The position numbers were made by a program, and so were the translations under genes. Positions 1 through 7,557 of a stretch of 14,890 nt of DNA are shown one piece after another. Position 1 is the stretch's first letter; every line of letters starts with the position of its first letter. The DNA comes from Bacillota bacterium. Lineage in GTDB: Bacteria; Bacillota_E; Symbiobacteriia; JAMDAP01. The notes below the pieces were generated by a model. That model was not told the origin of the DNA, did not search any database, and worked only from the letters and a program-made list of their open reading frames with translations. The DNA is taken from positions 1 through 14,890 of the forward strand of contig JAMDAP010000150.1 in assembly GCA_023484675.1 (NCBI GenBank), given 5' to 3'.

Positions 1-1187
1 GCCCGGATCAGACCCTGGCAGGTCTGGGAGCCATCGGCTATAGGGCCTACGCCGGGCTGTCCATCACGCACCTGACCAGCTTCATGCCCTGGGGGGCCTG
101 GGTGGCGTTCTACATCTACTTCGTGGGCCTCAGCGCGGGAGCGTTCCTGCTTTCCAGCCTGGTTTACGTCTTCGGCATGGCGCAGTACGAGAAGGTGGGA
201 CGGGTAGCCCTGCTTTCTGCCATCATCAGCATGTTCGTGGCCCTTGCCTTCATCGGCCTGGACCTCGGCCGCATGGACCGGGCGCTTAACCCCCTGCGTT
301 TCTTCAATTGGACCAGCCCCCTGGCCTGGGAGGTCCGCTTTTACGTGCTATACATCCTCCTGCTGATGACGGAGCTGTGGCTCACCATGCGCCAGGATCT
401 GATCCGGGCCGGCCAGGGAACGGCCCTGCGGGCGGCCATCAGCCGCCGGCTGGCTTTCGGCAGCCGCGACCTCAGCCCGGCCTCGGCCGAGCGGGACCAC
501 CGCTGGCTGAAGATCCTCGGTACCATCGGCGTGCCCGTCGCCATCTTGGGCGTGCACGGCGGTACCGGCACCATCTTCGCCGTGGTGAAGGCCCGTGCCA
601 TCTGGTTCGGAGGCCTGTTCCCGGTGATCTTCGTGCTCTCGGCCCTGGTGTCCGGAACGGCTCTGCTGACGGTGATCGCCGCCGTCCGCGACTGGAGCAG
701 GGGGCGCAAGCTGGACGAGGGTCTGATCCTTGCCCTGGGCCAGCTCCTTCTCCTCTTCCTCTTCATCGACCTGGGCCTCGAGTTTTACGAATTCCTGGTC
801 GCGGGCCTGAGCCTGATCCCCCACGAGCTGGATACGCTCCGCATCATGACCACGGGACGCATGGCCTGGTCCTTCTGGGGCTTCCAACTCTTCCTCGGGG
901 CGCTGGTTCCCGCGGTCCTGCTGCTCTGGCCCCGCCGGTCGGCGAAAGCCGTGGTCGCTGCCGCCGCCCTGGTGGTGGCAGGCATCGTGGCGGTCCGGTT
1001 CAACATTGTGGTGCCGCCGTTGCTCCCACCCGTGCTCGAAGGGCTGCCCTGGGCCGATTACGCCCCCTCCTGGGTGGAATGGGTTTCGAGCTTTGGCCTG
1101 ATCGCCATCGGGCTGCTTGGCCTCAGCCTTGGCTACGAATTGCTCCCGCTGGATCCACCTGAAGAAGTTGGAGGTGCACAGGCATGA
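1..1187 (+). CDS. NrfD/PsrC-like membrane quinol subunit of a molybdoenzyme complex (5' partial)
   Basis: Integral membrane subunit expected to exchange electrons between the quinone pool and an FeS/molybdopterin reductase (NrfD/PsrC/TtrC/SrdC family). The frame is open from base 3 with no stop, and an ATG at 84 lies inside the family's conserved segment (SFMPWGAWVAFYIYF, then GLSAGAFLL), so that ATG is not the true start and the gene enters from outside the window. About 394 residues are visible, and the missing part should be short. I count about nine hydrophobic segments, including an acidic one in the later half (LLFLFIDLGLEFYEFL) and a final one (GLIAIGLLGLSLGYELL). The stop overlaps the ATG of the next gene (ATGA at 1184-1187), so the two are translationally coupled. 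The family is clear. The exact subfamily rests on its neighbour. Confidence 0.9.
   Translation, partial: PDQTLAGLGAIGYRAYAGLSITHLTSFMPWGAWVAFYIYFVGLSAGAFLLSSLVYVFGMAQYEKVGRVALLSAIISMFVALAFIGLDLGRMDRALNPLRFFNWTSPLAWEVRFYVLYILLLMTELWLTMRQDLIRAGQGTALRAAISRRLAFGSRDLSPASAERDHRWLKILGTIGVPVAILGVHGGTGTIFAVVKARAIWFGGLFPVIFVLSALVSGTALLTVIAAVRDWSRGRKLDEGLILALGQLLLLFLFIDLGLEFYEFLVAGLSLIPHELDTLRIMTTGRMAWSFWGFQLFLGALVPAVLLLWPRRSAKAVVAAAALVVAGIVAVRFNIVVPPLLPPVLEGLPWADYAPSWVEWVSSFGLIAIGLLGLSLGYELLPLDPPEEVGGAQA
1170..1176 (+). promoter_or_regulatory. Ribosome binding site of the molybdopterin subunit
   Basis: GGAGGTG lies inside the last codons of the membrane subunit, 7 bases before the ATG at 1184. It supports that start and coupled translation of the two subunits. 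Confidence 0.7.
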
Positions 1188-4100
1188 GCGACAAGCATGA
1201 GCCCGCCGTGCCGGCGGCAGAGGAGAACACGCAGGAGGAGATCAAGCAGGAGGAGAACAAGCAGGGCAAGGTCAGCCGCCGCAGTTTCATTCAGGGGGCG
1301 GCCGCGTTGGGCGCCGCCGCCGCGACTCTGCCGGTGCTGTCCGAACACGACCGCAGCCCCTTCGCCAGTTGGTTCACCGACACCCCTCACGGCGTCGGCA
1401 ACGTCAACGAGGACTATGACGCTACCGACGTGATCTACTCTGTGTGCGAGCAATGTAACACCTTCTGCAGCATCAAGACGGTGATCGCCAAGCCGGGGCG
1501 CACCGGCGCCACCTCCATCGTGCGCAAGATCGCCGGCAACCCTTACAGCCCTCTCAACACCCAACCGTTCGGCCAGATCCCCTACGACACGCCGGCGGCC
1601 GCAGGCGCTAAGGGCCACGGTTCGGTCGCCGTGGACGGCCGGGGCTTCCGCGGCGGCCGGACCTGCCTGAAGGGGCAGGCGGGCATCCAGACCGCCTTTG
1701 ACACCTATCGCATCCAGGCTCCCTTGAAACGCGTCGGCCCGCGAGGCAGCGGCAAGTGGCAGAGCATCTCCTGGGAGCAGGCCATCCGGGAGATTGTGGA
1801 GGGCGCCGGGGACCTGGGCACGCCGGGCCTTCGCCAGTTCTGGGCCTACGCGCCGCAGGAGCCGGTCATGGCCGATTGGGACAAGGTCAAGGCCAAGGAG
1901 ATGAGTCAGGAGGAGTTCGACGCCAAGTACAACGACGTGCTGATCGACACCCGCCACCCCGATCTGGGACCCAAGTCGAACCAGTTGGTGGCCATTGACG
2001 GCGACAGGTCCGACTTTACCGACCGCATCATCCACCAAAGCTTCGGCAGCGTCAACCACTTTAACCACGGCGGCATCTGCGGCGTCAACGGAGTGGTGGC
2101 CAACGTGCGATCCCACGAGGGCAAGCAGAAGAAGCGCATGTACGCCGACCTGACCCACACCGACTACCTTATCGTCTGGGGCACCAACCCCGTGGTGGCC
2201 AACAAGGGGCCCACCTGGCTGGCGCCCGTGCTCACCAACGCCCTGCAGCGCGGCATGAAGATGGTGGTCATCGATCCCCGCCTGAGCAAAACGGCGGAGA
2301 AAGCCCACCTCTGGGTGCCGGTCAAGCCCGGCTTCGACGCCGCCCTCGCCCTGGCCATTGGTCGCTGGATCGTGGAAAACAAGCGGTACGACGAGCGTTA
2401 CCTGACCAATCCCGGCCCCAAGGCAGCCAAGGCGGGTGGCGAACCCACCTGGTCCGACGCCGCCCACCTGGTCAACCTGTCGGACCCCAAGCGCCCCAAG
2501 CTACGGGCCAAGGACCTGGGGATCGGCACCGACAAGCAGTACGCGCTTCTGGAGAACGGGCGGCCCGTGCCCCACGACCAGGCCGGCAAGGGCGACCTCG
2601 AAGTGGACGCCACGCTCAACGGTATGAAGGTCAAGTCGGCGTTCACCCTGTACAAAGAACGGGTGATGGAGAAAAGCCTCCAGGAGTACGCCGATCTCTG
2701 CGGAGTGGACGTGAGGACCATCGAGCAGATCGCCCGGGACTTCACCAGCCACGGCAAGCGCGCCGTGGTCATGAGCTATCGCGGCGCAGCCATGCACGCC
2801 AACGGCTTTTACGCCCTGCGGGCGATCAACGCCCTCAACTTCCTGATCGGCAACCACGATTGGAAGGGCGGCGAGCTTTCAGCCGGAGCGCGCTTCGCCG
2901 AACTGACAGGGAGGTACGACCTGACCAAGGCGCCCGGCGGGCACAAGCCCTGGGGCGTTCCCATCACACGGGAGAAGGCGGTCTACGAGAAGTCCAGTCT
3001 GTTCCAGCGGGACGGCTACCCGGCCAAACGGCCGTGGAACGTGGTGGGCGGTAACCTCTCCCACGAGGTGCTGCCCAGCGCCGCCGACGCCTACCCCTAC
3101 TCCATCGGAGCCTTGTTCCTGAGCCGCGTGAGCCCTGTGGTCTCGGCGCCCAACGGCGAGGTTCAGGCGAAGATCATGCAGGACACCAAGGCAGTGCCCA
3201 TGCTGGTGGCCTTTGACGTGGCCATTGGTGACTCTTCCCAGTACGCCGATTACATCCTGCCGGACCAAACCTACCTGGAGCGCTTCGGGCTGCAGGTGAT
3301 CTATCCCAACCAGCCCCTAAGGGTCAGCACCATCATGCAGCCGGTTACCCGGGTTCTGAAAGGGCCCCGGCCGACGGAAGACGTCTGGATCGACATGGTC
3401 AAGGCCATGGGCCTGTCCGGAGCCGGCAAGAACGCCTTCCCCGGCGGCGCCAGCCTGGACCGGGCCAGCGACTATTACCTCAAGGTCGTGGCCAACGTGG
3501 CCTTCGACGGCACGCCGGTCCCCGACGCCTCGCCGGAGGAGCTTCGTATCTTCGAAGAGGCGCGGCGCAAGGCCCTGGCCAGGGCGTTTGACCCGAAGGC
3601 CTGGCAGGCCGCAGTCAAACCGGAGGAGTGGGCCAAGGTGGTCTACGTGCTTAACCGGGGCGGTCGTTTTGAGCCTCCGGGCAAGGAGTACGAGGGCGAG
3701 TGGATCAAGTACCGGTTCGGCGGTCAGTGTAACTTCTACGACGAGGTCGTGGCCCACACCAAGAACTCCTACGACGGCAAGTTCCTGGACGGATTGCCCC
3801 GGTTTGAGCCGATCAAGTTTTACAACGGCAAGCCGGTGGCGGACGAACTGCCGCTGCAGATGATCAACTGGAAATCCAGAAACCTCGGCACCCACCGCAA
3901 CATCAGCGACGCCTGGCTGCGCGAGATCCGGCCCTCCAACCTCCTCTGGATCAACCCCAGGGACGCCGGCCCCCGCGGCCTGAAGAGCGGCGACCTGGCG
4001 CGAGTCAGGACGGCGGATGGCTTTGAAGCCAAGGCGGAGGTGATGGTCACCGGCGCCATTCGCCCCGGCGTGGTGGGGGCAGGCTTCAGTTTTGGCCACA

Positions 4101-4351
4101 CCGCCTACGGCTCCAGCCCGGTGGAGATCGACGGCAGGGTGATCAAGCCCGCCAAGGACTACGGTCATACCTCCTACAACCTGGCGCCGCCGCTGCACGA
4201 GGAGGCCGGCCTGGCGGGAACCCGCAGCACCGGCTTCAACGTCAACACGGTTCAGCGACTGGATGAGGCTTTGCGCAACGCCGGCCTGCTGGACGAGGTG
4301 GTGGGTGGCTCGTCCCAGTACGACACCCGGGTGGAAATTGAGAAGATCTGA
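1184..4351 (+). CDS. Tat-exported molybdopterin oxidoreductase, TtrA/SrdA (tetrathionate/selenate reductase) type catalytic subunit
   Basis: Large catalytic subunit of the DMSO-reductase family, 1055 aa, close to the usual size of TtrA and SrdA proteins (about 1000 aa). A twin-arginine signal sits at residues 31-36 (SRRSFI), followed by an alanine-rich hydrophobic stretch, so it is exported folded. Cys88-x2-Cys91-x3-Cys95 plus Cys161 (GGRTCLKGQ) form the N-terminal [4Fe-4S] site. Cys299 in NHFNHGGICG is the likely molybdenum ligand. Family landmarks follow: YLIVWGTNPV, MVVIDPRLSKTA and YILPDQTYLERF. The dinucleotide-binding C-terminal domain starts near residue 885 (LPLQMINWKS) and includes GLKSGDLARV. 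The order membrane subunit then catalytic subunit fits ttrBCA and srdBCA operons. Arsenate, sulfur or polysulfide reductase remain possible, because these groups cannot be separated by eye. I therefore give no gene symbol. Confidence 0.88.
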   Translation: MSDKHEPAVPAAEENTQEEIKQEENKQGKVSRRSFIQGAAALGAAAATLPVLSEHDRSPFASWFTDTPHGVGNVNEDYDATDVIYSVCEQCNTFCSIKTVIAKPGRTGATSIVRKIAGNPYSPLNTQPFGQIPYDTPAAAGAKGHGSVAVDGRGFRGGRTCLKGQAGIQTAFDTYRIQAPLKRVGPRGSGKWQSISWEQAIREIVEGAGDLGTPGLRQFWAYAPQEPVMADWDKVKAKEMSQEEFDAKYNDVLIDTRHPDLGPKSNQLVAIDGDRSDFTDRIIHQSFGSVNHFNHGGICGVNGVVANVRSHEGKQKKRMYADLTHTDYLIVWGTNPVVANKGPTWLAPVLTNALQRGMKMVVIDPRLSKTAEKAHLWVPVKPGFDAALALAIGRWIVENKRYDERYLTNPGPKAAKAGGEPTWSDAAHLVNLSDPKRPKLRAKDLGIGTDKQYALLENGRPVPHDQAGKGDLEVDATLNGMKVKSAFTLYKERVMEKSLQEYADLCGVDVRTIEQIARDFTSHGKRAVVMSYRGAAMHANGFYALRAINALNFLIGNHDWKGGELSAGARFAELTGRYDLTKAPGGHKPWGVPITREKAVYEKSSLFQRDGYPAKRPWNVVGGNLSHEVLPSAADAYPYSIGALFLSRVSPVVSAPNGEVQAKIMQDTKAVPMLVAFDVAIGDSSQYADYILPDQTYLERFGLQVIYPNQPLRVSTIMQPVTRVLKGPRPTEDVWIDMVKAMGLSGAGKNAFPGGASLDRASDYYLKVVANVAFDGTPVPDASPEELRIFEEARRKALARAFDPKAWQAAVKPEEWAKVVYVLNRGGRFEPPGKEYEGEWIKYRFGGQCNFYDEVVAHTKNSYDGKFLDGLPRFEPIKFYNGKPVADELPLQMINWKSRNLGTHRNISDAWLREIRPSNLLWINPRDAGPRGLKSGDLARVRTADGFEAKAEVMVTGAIRPGVVGAGFSFGHTAYGSSPVEIDGRVIKPAKDYGHTSYNLAPPLHEEAGLAGTRSTGFNVNTVQRLDEALRNAGLLDEVVGGSSQYDTRVEIEKI

Positions 4352-4375
4352 GTGATCACTGGAGGTGAAGGAACG

Positions 4376-4990
4376 ATGGGTGCTCTAGCCCTGTTGGCGT
4401 CTCTGCTGGAACCGAAAGAGGTGACCGTGGAGGCGGGCCTTTGCCTGAACCAGCGGCACAAGGACGCCGGCTGCGGCCGCTGCGCCGCTGCCTGCCCAGC
4501 AGGCGCCATCACCCTGGGCAATGGCGGGCCGGCGATCGACGATGATGCCTGCAACCGCTGCGGCGTCTGCCAGGCTGCCTGCCCTACGGGAGTCTTCGCC
4601 CTGCCAGAGGTGGATCTGGTGCACCTGTTGACCAAGGTGCACGACAAGACTGCGGTCTCGCTCGCCTGCCCTCGGGCAACGGCCCCTGATGCCGTTCAGG
4701 TTCCCTGCCTGGCGGCGCTCAGCGCGGAAGACTTGGCCGTCCTGGCAGCCAGCGGGCCGGAGGGAACAGGCGCCGCCACCTCCGGGGCCATCCCCCCGGT
4801 CCCCCGGGGGTTGCGGCTCCTTGACAACCGATGCGCCTCCTGCGCCTACGACGTCCACGCCGCCATCCACCAGCGGGCGCGGCAGGCAACTGCAATTATC
4901 GGCGCCCTGGGGGCGCCCGGGCGCATCGTCCTGGACTCGGCAAGCCCCCGGTCGGCGGGCGCGGGCGCCCCGTTGCCGGTTGGGGGCTGA
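4376..4990 (+). CDS. Double [4Fe-4S] ferredoxin-like protein of the molybdoenzyme operon
   Basis: Small iron-sulfur protein of 204 aa with no signal peptide, so probably cytoplasmic. The start is ATG 4376, preceded by GGAGGTGAAGG; an in-frame GTG at 4352 lacks this support. Motif I is Cys23-x9-Cys33-x2-Cys36-x3-Cys40-Pro. Motif II is Cys59-x2-Cys62-x2-Cys65-x3-Cys69-Pro, giving two predicted [4Fe-4S] clusters. Four more cysteines lie further on (98, 111, and the pair 153/156 in NRCASCAYD) and could hold another metal site. The gene follows the catalytic subunit by 24 bases. It is probably not the usual exported electron-transfer subunit, which should lie upstream and carry more clusters. A role in maturation or cytoplasmic electron transfer is inference. 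The C-terminal tail is low in complexity. Confidence 0.85.
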   Translation: MGALALLASLLEPKEVTVEAGLCLNQRHKDAGCGRCAAACPAGAITLGNGGPAIDDDACNRCGVCQAACPTGVFALPEVDLVHLLTKVHDKTAVSLACPRATAPDAVQVPCLAALSAEDLAVLAASGPEGTGAATSGAIPPVPRGLRLLDNRCASCAYDVHAAIHQRARQATAIIGALGAPGRIVLDSASPRSAGAGAPLPVGG

Positions 4991-5008
4991 GGCCCGGCAG
5001 CGCGGGCC
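4991..5008 (+). terminator. GC-rich hairpin directly after the molybdoenzyme operon
   Basis: GGCCCG and CGGGCC form a perfect 6-bp stem around the 6-base loop GCAGCG. It begins on the first base after the stop codon at 4990. No T-run follows, so a classical intrinsic terminator is not shown. It may be a weak terminator or an RNA-stabilising 3' end. Confidence 0.35.
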
Positions 5009-5013
5009 CGGGG

Positions 5014-5202
5014 ATGGATGCGGCCATGAGGTCACCTCCGTGGCGACATAACACTGAGCATCTTGCAGAATTCGCGGCCTGGCGCAGGCAATCCTGCCCC
5101 TGGAGAAATTGGCCGGATTGCCAGGATGCGCGTGGCGCCTGGCTCACGACATGCCAAAAGTGCTGGAAACACTGTCAATACTTCATCATAGAAAAAGGCT
5201 AA
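5014..5202 (+). CDS. Candidate small cysteine-rich protein, 62 aa
   Basis: Unrecognised short reading frame in the spacer between two operons. From ATG 5014 it reads 62 aa; a second in-frame ATG lies at 5026. Five cysteines sit in the last 35 residues with the pattern C28-x7-C36-x10-C47-x2-C50-x3-C54, and the end reads CQKCWKHCQYF followed by IIEKG. The region is rich in tryptophan (five residues). Such spacing suggests a zinc or iron-sulfur site, and the final part faintly recalls short CW-type cysteine motifs. Against it: no convincing ribosome site precedes either ATG, and third-position GC is only about 60 percent by hand count, below what the flanking genes appear to have. The frame is also open far upstream inside the previous gene, so the start is uncertain. 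It could be a real small gene, a transferred remnant or chance. Confidence 0.4.
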   Translation: MDAAMRSPPWRHNTEHLAEFAAWRRQSCPWRNWPDCQDARGAWLTTCQKCWKHCQYFIIEKG

Positions 5203-5230
5203 CGGGGTAGAAGGCAAAAGGCAGTTCTGT

Positions 5231-5257
5231 GGCGAATTATCTTGACAAATTATCGCC
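5231..5257 (+). promoter_or_regulatory. AT-rich operator-like element before the amino acid ABC operon
   Basis: GGCGA at 5231-5235 and TCGCC at 5253-5257 form inverted ends around an AT-rich core. Inside, AATTATC occurs twice (5235-5241 and 5248-5254), 13 bases apart. A perfect TTGACA (-35-like) is at 5242-5247, but no good -10 follows at 16-18 bases, and the start codon is only 30 bases away. The element stands out in a GC-rich window and is well placed to be a promoter-operator region, but this is inference. Confidence 0.3.
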
Positions 5258-5276
5258 GTAGGGGGTGGTTGAACGG

Positions 5277-6041
5277 ATGAGCGCCCTCGCTGCCGAACCG
5301 CTCTCAGACTCAGCCATGGTACATTTTAGCCGAGTCAATAAGTTCTTCGGGCACAACCATGTGCTCAAGGACATCGACCTACGGGTGGGCTCTGGCGAAC
5401 GGTTGGTGGTCATCGGGCCGAGCGGGTCCGGCAAGAGCACGTTGATCCGTTGCATCAACGGGCTGGAGCGGCCTACAAGCGGGCAGGTGGTGGTGGCGGG
5501 CCGGGATGTGACCCAGGTCGGCGCCGACCTGGCCCGGGTGCGTCAGGACATCGGCATGGTCTTTCAGCACTTCAACCTGTACCCGCACAAGACGGTGCTG
5601 GAGAACCTGACCCTGGCGCCGATGGTGGTCAAAGGGGTGCCGCGCCAGTCGGCAGAGGAGTCGGCTCGCCAGCTGTTGGAGCGCGTGGGTCTGGCCCACA
5701 GGGCGCAGGCCTATCCGTCGCAGCTGTCCGGTGGGCAGCAGCAGAGGGTGGCCATTGCCCGCGCCCTCAACATGCGGCCCAAGCTGATCCTCTTTGACGA
5801 GCCGACTTCTGCTCTCGACCCGGAGATGATCCAGGAAGTCCTGGACGTCATGGTGGCCGTTGCCAGGGAGGGCATGACGATGGTGGTGGTCACCCACGAG
5901 ATGGGCTTTGCCCGGCAGGTGGCCGACCGGGTCCTTTTCATGGACGAGGGTGTGATCCTGGAGGAAGGCCCGCCGGAGCACTTCTTCAGCAACCCGGATC
6001 ACGAACGCACGAAGCTGTTCCTGAGTCGGATCCTGCGCTGA
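5277..6041 (+). CDS. Polar amino acid ABC transporter, ATP-binding protein (GlnQ/HisP family)
   Basis: Cytoplasmic ATPase that powers the importer encoded by the next three genes. From ATG 5277 it has 254 aa, normal for GlnQ/HisP proteins. The start has a G-rich ribosome site (GGGGGTGG at 5261-5268). A GTG at 5265 is inside that site and less likely. The Walker A motif GPSGSGKST is at residues 47-55. It is followed by the Q-loop ([10 protein letters not shown], typical of amino acid importers), signature [15 protein letters not shown], Walker [14 protein letters not shown] and the switch histidine in VVTHEMGFA. All catalytic motifs are intact. It is first in a complete four-gene operon. The family assignment is certain; the substrate is judged from the binding protein. 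Confidence 0.95.
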   Translation: MSALAAEPLSDSAMVHFSRVNKFFGHNHVLKDIDLRVGSGERLVVIGPSGSGKSTLIRCINGLERPTSGQVVVAGRDVTQVGADLARVRQDIGMVFQHFNLYPHKTVLENLTLAPMVVKGVPRQSAEESARQLLERVGLAHRAQAYPSQLSGGQQQRVAIARALNMRPKLILFDEPTSALDPEMIQEVLDVMVAVAREGMTMVVVTHEMGFARQVADRVLFMDEGVILEEGPPEHFFSNPDHERTKLFLSRILR

Positions 6042-6078
6042 GCGGGGGTCGGCCAACATCTGTAGAGGGGGTATCCGA

Positions 6079-6876
6079 ATGAAGAGAGGCGTGCGGGCAG
6101 TCCTGGCGGCCGCAGTAGTCTTGAGCTTTGCGCTCGGCCTTACAGCCTGTTCCGGTTCCAGCGGCGGCGGCAACAACGTCAACGCCATCAAGAAGCGCGG
6201 CGTCCTCAAGGTAGGGGTCAAGATCGACGTGCCAAAGTTCGGGTACAAGGATCCCGCCACGGGCAAGATCGACGGTTTTGAGGTGGATCTGGCGCGCGCC
6301 GTGGCCAAGAAGATCCTGGGTGACCCGAACAAGATCGAGCTGACCGGCGTCACCGCCAAGACCCGCGCCGCTCTGCTGGATAACGGCGAACTGGACATTG
6401 TGGCGGCTACCTTCACCATCACCCCGGAGCGCAAGCAGTCCCTGAACTTCAGCGATCCCTACTTCACCGACGGCATCGGCATCCTGGTCAAGAAGAGTTC
6501 GGGCATCGCCGGCCTCAAGGATCTGGACAAGAAGAAGATCGGCGTGGCCAAGTCGGCGACCACCAAGGCACGCCTGGGCGAGAAGGCCAAGGCCATCGGC
6601 GCCAATCCGGAGTTCCTGGAGTTTGACAGCTACCCCGAGATCAAGGCCGCCTTGGACGCCGGCCGTGTCGACGCCTTCTCCGTGGACGGCGCCATCTTGC
6701 TCGGGTACTTGGACAATACCACCGAGCTCCTGTCGGAGCGTTACAGCCAGGAGGACTACGGCATCGCTTCCGCCAAGAGCAAGGATGATCTGGCCAAGGT
6801 GGTCAACGACGTGGTGTCCGAGCTCAAGAGCAGCGGGGAGCTCGACAAGCTGAAGCAGAAGTGGGGCATCAAGTAG
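6079..6876 (+). CDS. Amino acid ABC transporter substrate-binding lipoprotein, PEB1a-like (probably Asp/Glu)
   Basis: Extracellular binding protein of solute-binding family 3, 265 aa. The N-terminus is a lipoprotein signal: MKRG, a hydrophobic core, then the lipobox LTAC with the lipidated Cys near residue 24, followed by a Ser/Gly linker. A GAGGGGG ribosome site lies 7 bases before the ATG. Family landmarks are GVLKVGVKIDVPKFGY, GFEVDLARAVAKKILG, the ligand-contact segment VAATFTITPERK, and KAALDAGRVDAFSVDGAILL. From memory, these segments are very close to Campylobacter PEB1a, which binds aspartate and glutamate. Acidic amino acids are therefore the best guess, with glutamine as an alternative. 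It lies 37 bases after the ATPase and directly before the first permease. Confidence 0.92.
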   Translation: MKRGVRAVLAAAVVLSFALGLTACSGSSGGGNNVNAIKKRGVLKVGVKIDVPKFGYKDPATGKIDGFEVDLARAVAKKILGDPNKIELTGVTAKTRAALLDNGELDIVAATFTITPERKQSLNFSDPYFTDGIGILVKKSSGIAGLKDLDKKKIGVAKSATTKARLGEKAKAIGANPEFLEFDSYPEIKAALDAGRVDAFSVDGAILLGYLDNTTELLSERYSQEDYGIASAKSKDDLAKVVNDVVSELKSSGELDKLKQKWGIK

Positions 6877-7557
6877 TTGAACCAGCTCGCCTGGTGGCGA
6901 TGGCAGGCTCTTTTTGCCAACAGGTCCATCTTTGTTCAGGGCCTGGGCCAGACTCTTCTGGCCTCGGCCCTGGCCTTGGGCCTGGCGCTCGTGCTCGGCG
7001 TGATCTTCGGCGTATTCGCCGTGGCGCCCTGGCGCCTTCCCCGCTGGCTGAACCGCGCCTACGTCGAGTTCATCCAAAACACGCCCCTGGTGGTGCAGGT
7101 GCTGTTCCTCTACTTTGGCCTGCCCTACTTCGGCCTGGTGCTGCCGGTGCTGTGGGTGGGCGTGCTGGGCCTCGGCATCTACCACGGCGCCTACATCGCC
7201 GAGGTGGTACGGGCGGGCATCAACTCCGTGCACCGGGGGCAGCTGGAGGCTGCTTACGCCCAGGGCTTCACCTACATGGGGGGCATGCGCTACATCGTGC
7301 TGCCCCAGGCAGCCCAGGTGGTGCTGCCGCCGCTCACCAACCAGGCTCTGGCCCTGATCAAGAACTCCGCCGTGCTGGCCATGATTGCCGGCGGCGACCT
7401 GATGTACTACACCGATTCCTGGTCCTCCGACACCCTGCACTACGGCCCCGCCTACCTGGTGGCCGGGGTGTTGTACTTGATGCTCACGCTGCCCCTGGCC
7501 TGGCTCACGATCCGGCTTGAGGCGCACCTCGGGCATGGGCAGCAGGGGGTGGCGTGA
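6877..7557 (+). CDS. Amino acid ABC transporter permease (HisM/GlnP family), first of pair
   Basis: Membrane subunit of the importer, 226 aa. It starts at TTG 6877, directly after the TAG of the binding protein, with no strong ribosome site of its own, so it is probably translated by coupling. No other in-frame start fits, because the N-terminus (MNQLAWWRWQAL then FVQGLGQTLLAS) is already typical of the family. The EAA loop that docks to the ATPase reads QLEAAYAQGF ... YIVLPQAAQVVLPP. The segment FIQNTPLVVQVLFLYFGLP is the conserved early motif of HisM-type permeases. Its TGA shares one base with the ATG of the next permease. Confidence 0.93.
   Translation: MNQLAWWRWQALFANRSIFVQGLGQTLLASALALGLALVLGVIFGVFAVAPWRLPRWLNRAYVEFIQNTPLVVQVLFLYFGLPYFGLVLPVLWVGVLGLGIYHGAYIAEVVRAGINSVHRGQLEAAYAQGFTYMGGMRYIVLPQAAQVVLPPLTNQALALIKNSAVLAMIAGGDLMYYTDSWSSDTLHYGPAYLVAGVLYLMLTLPLAWLTIRLEAHLGHGQQGVA

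Noticed and set aside
84..1187. Membrane subunit starting at ATG 84
   Set aside because: The frame stays open to the window edge and the ATG lies inside the conserved PWG segment of the family, so the gene is cut, not complete.
1133..2467. Long reading frame (444 aa) on the - strand opposite the molybdoenzyme
   Set aside because: It is an antisense shadow of a GC-rich gene, with low-complexity Gly/Val/His/Leu composition and no known motif. Similar shadows occur at 3317-4198, 5379-6434, 5986-7536 and 13768-14664.
5242..5270. TTGACA at 5242 as a standard sigma-70 promoter
   Set aside because: No -10-like hexamer lies 16-18 bases downstream, and the expected place is occupied by the G-rich ribosome site.
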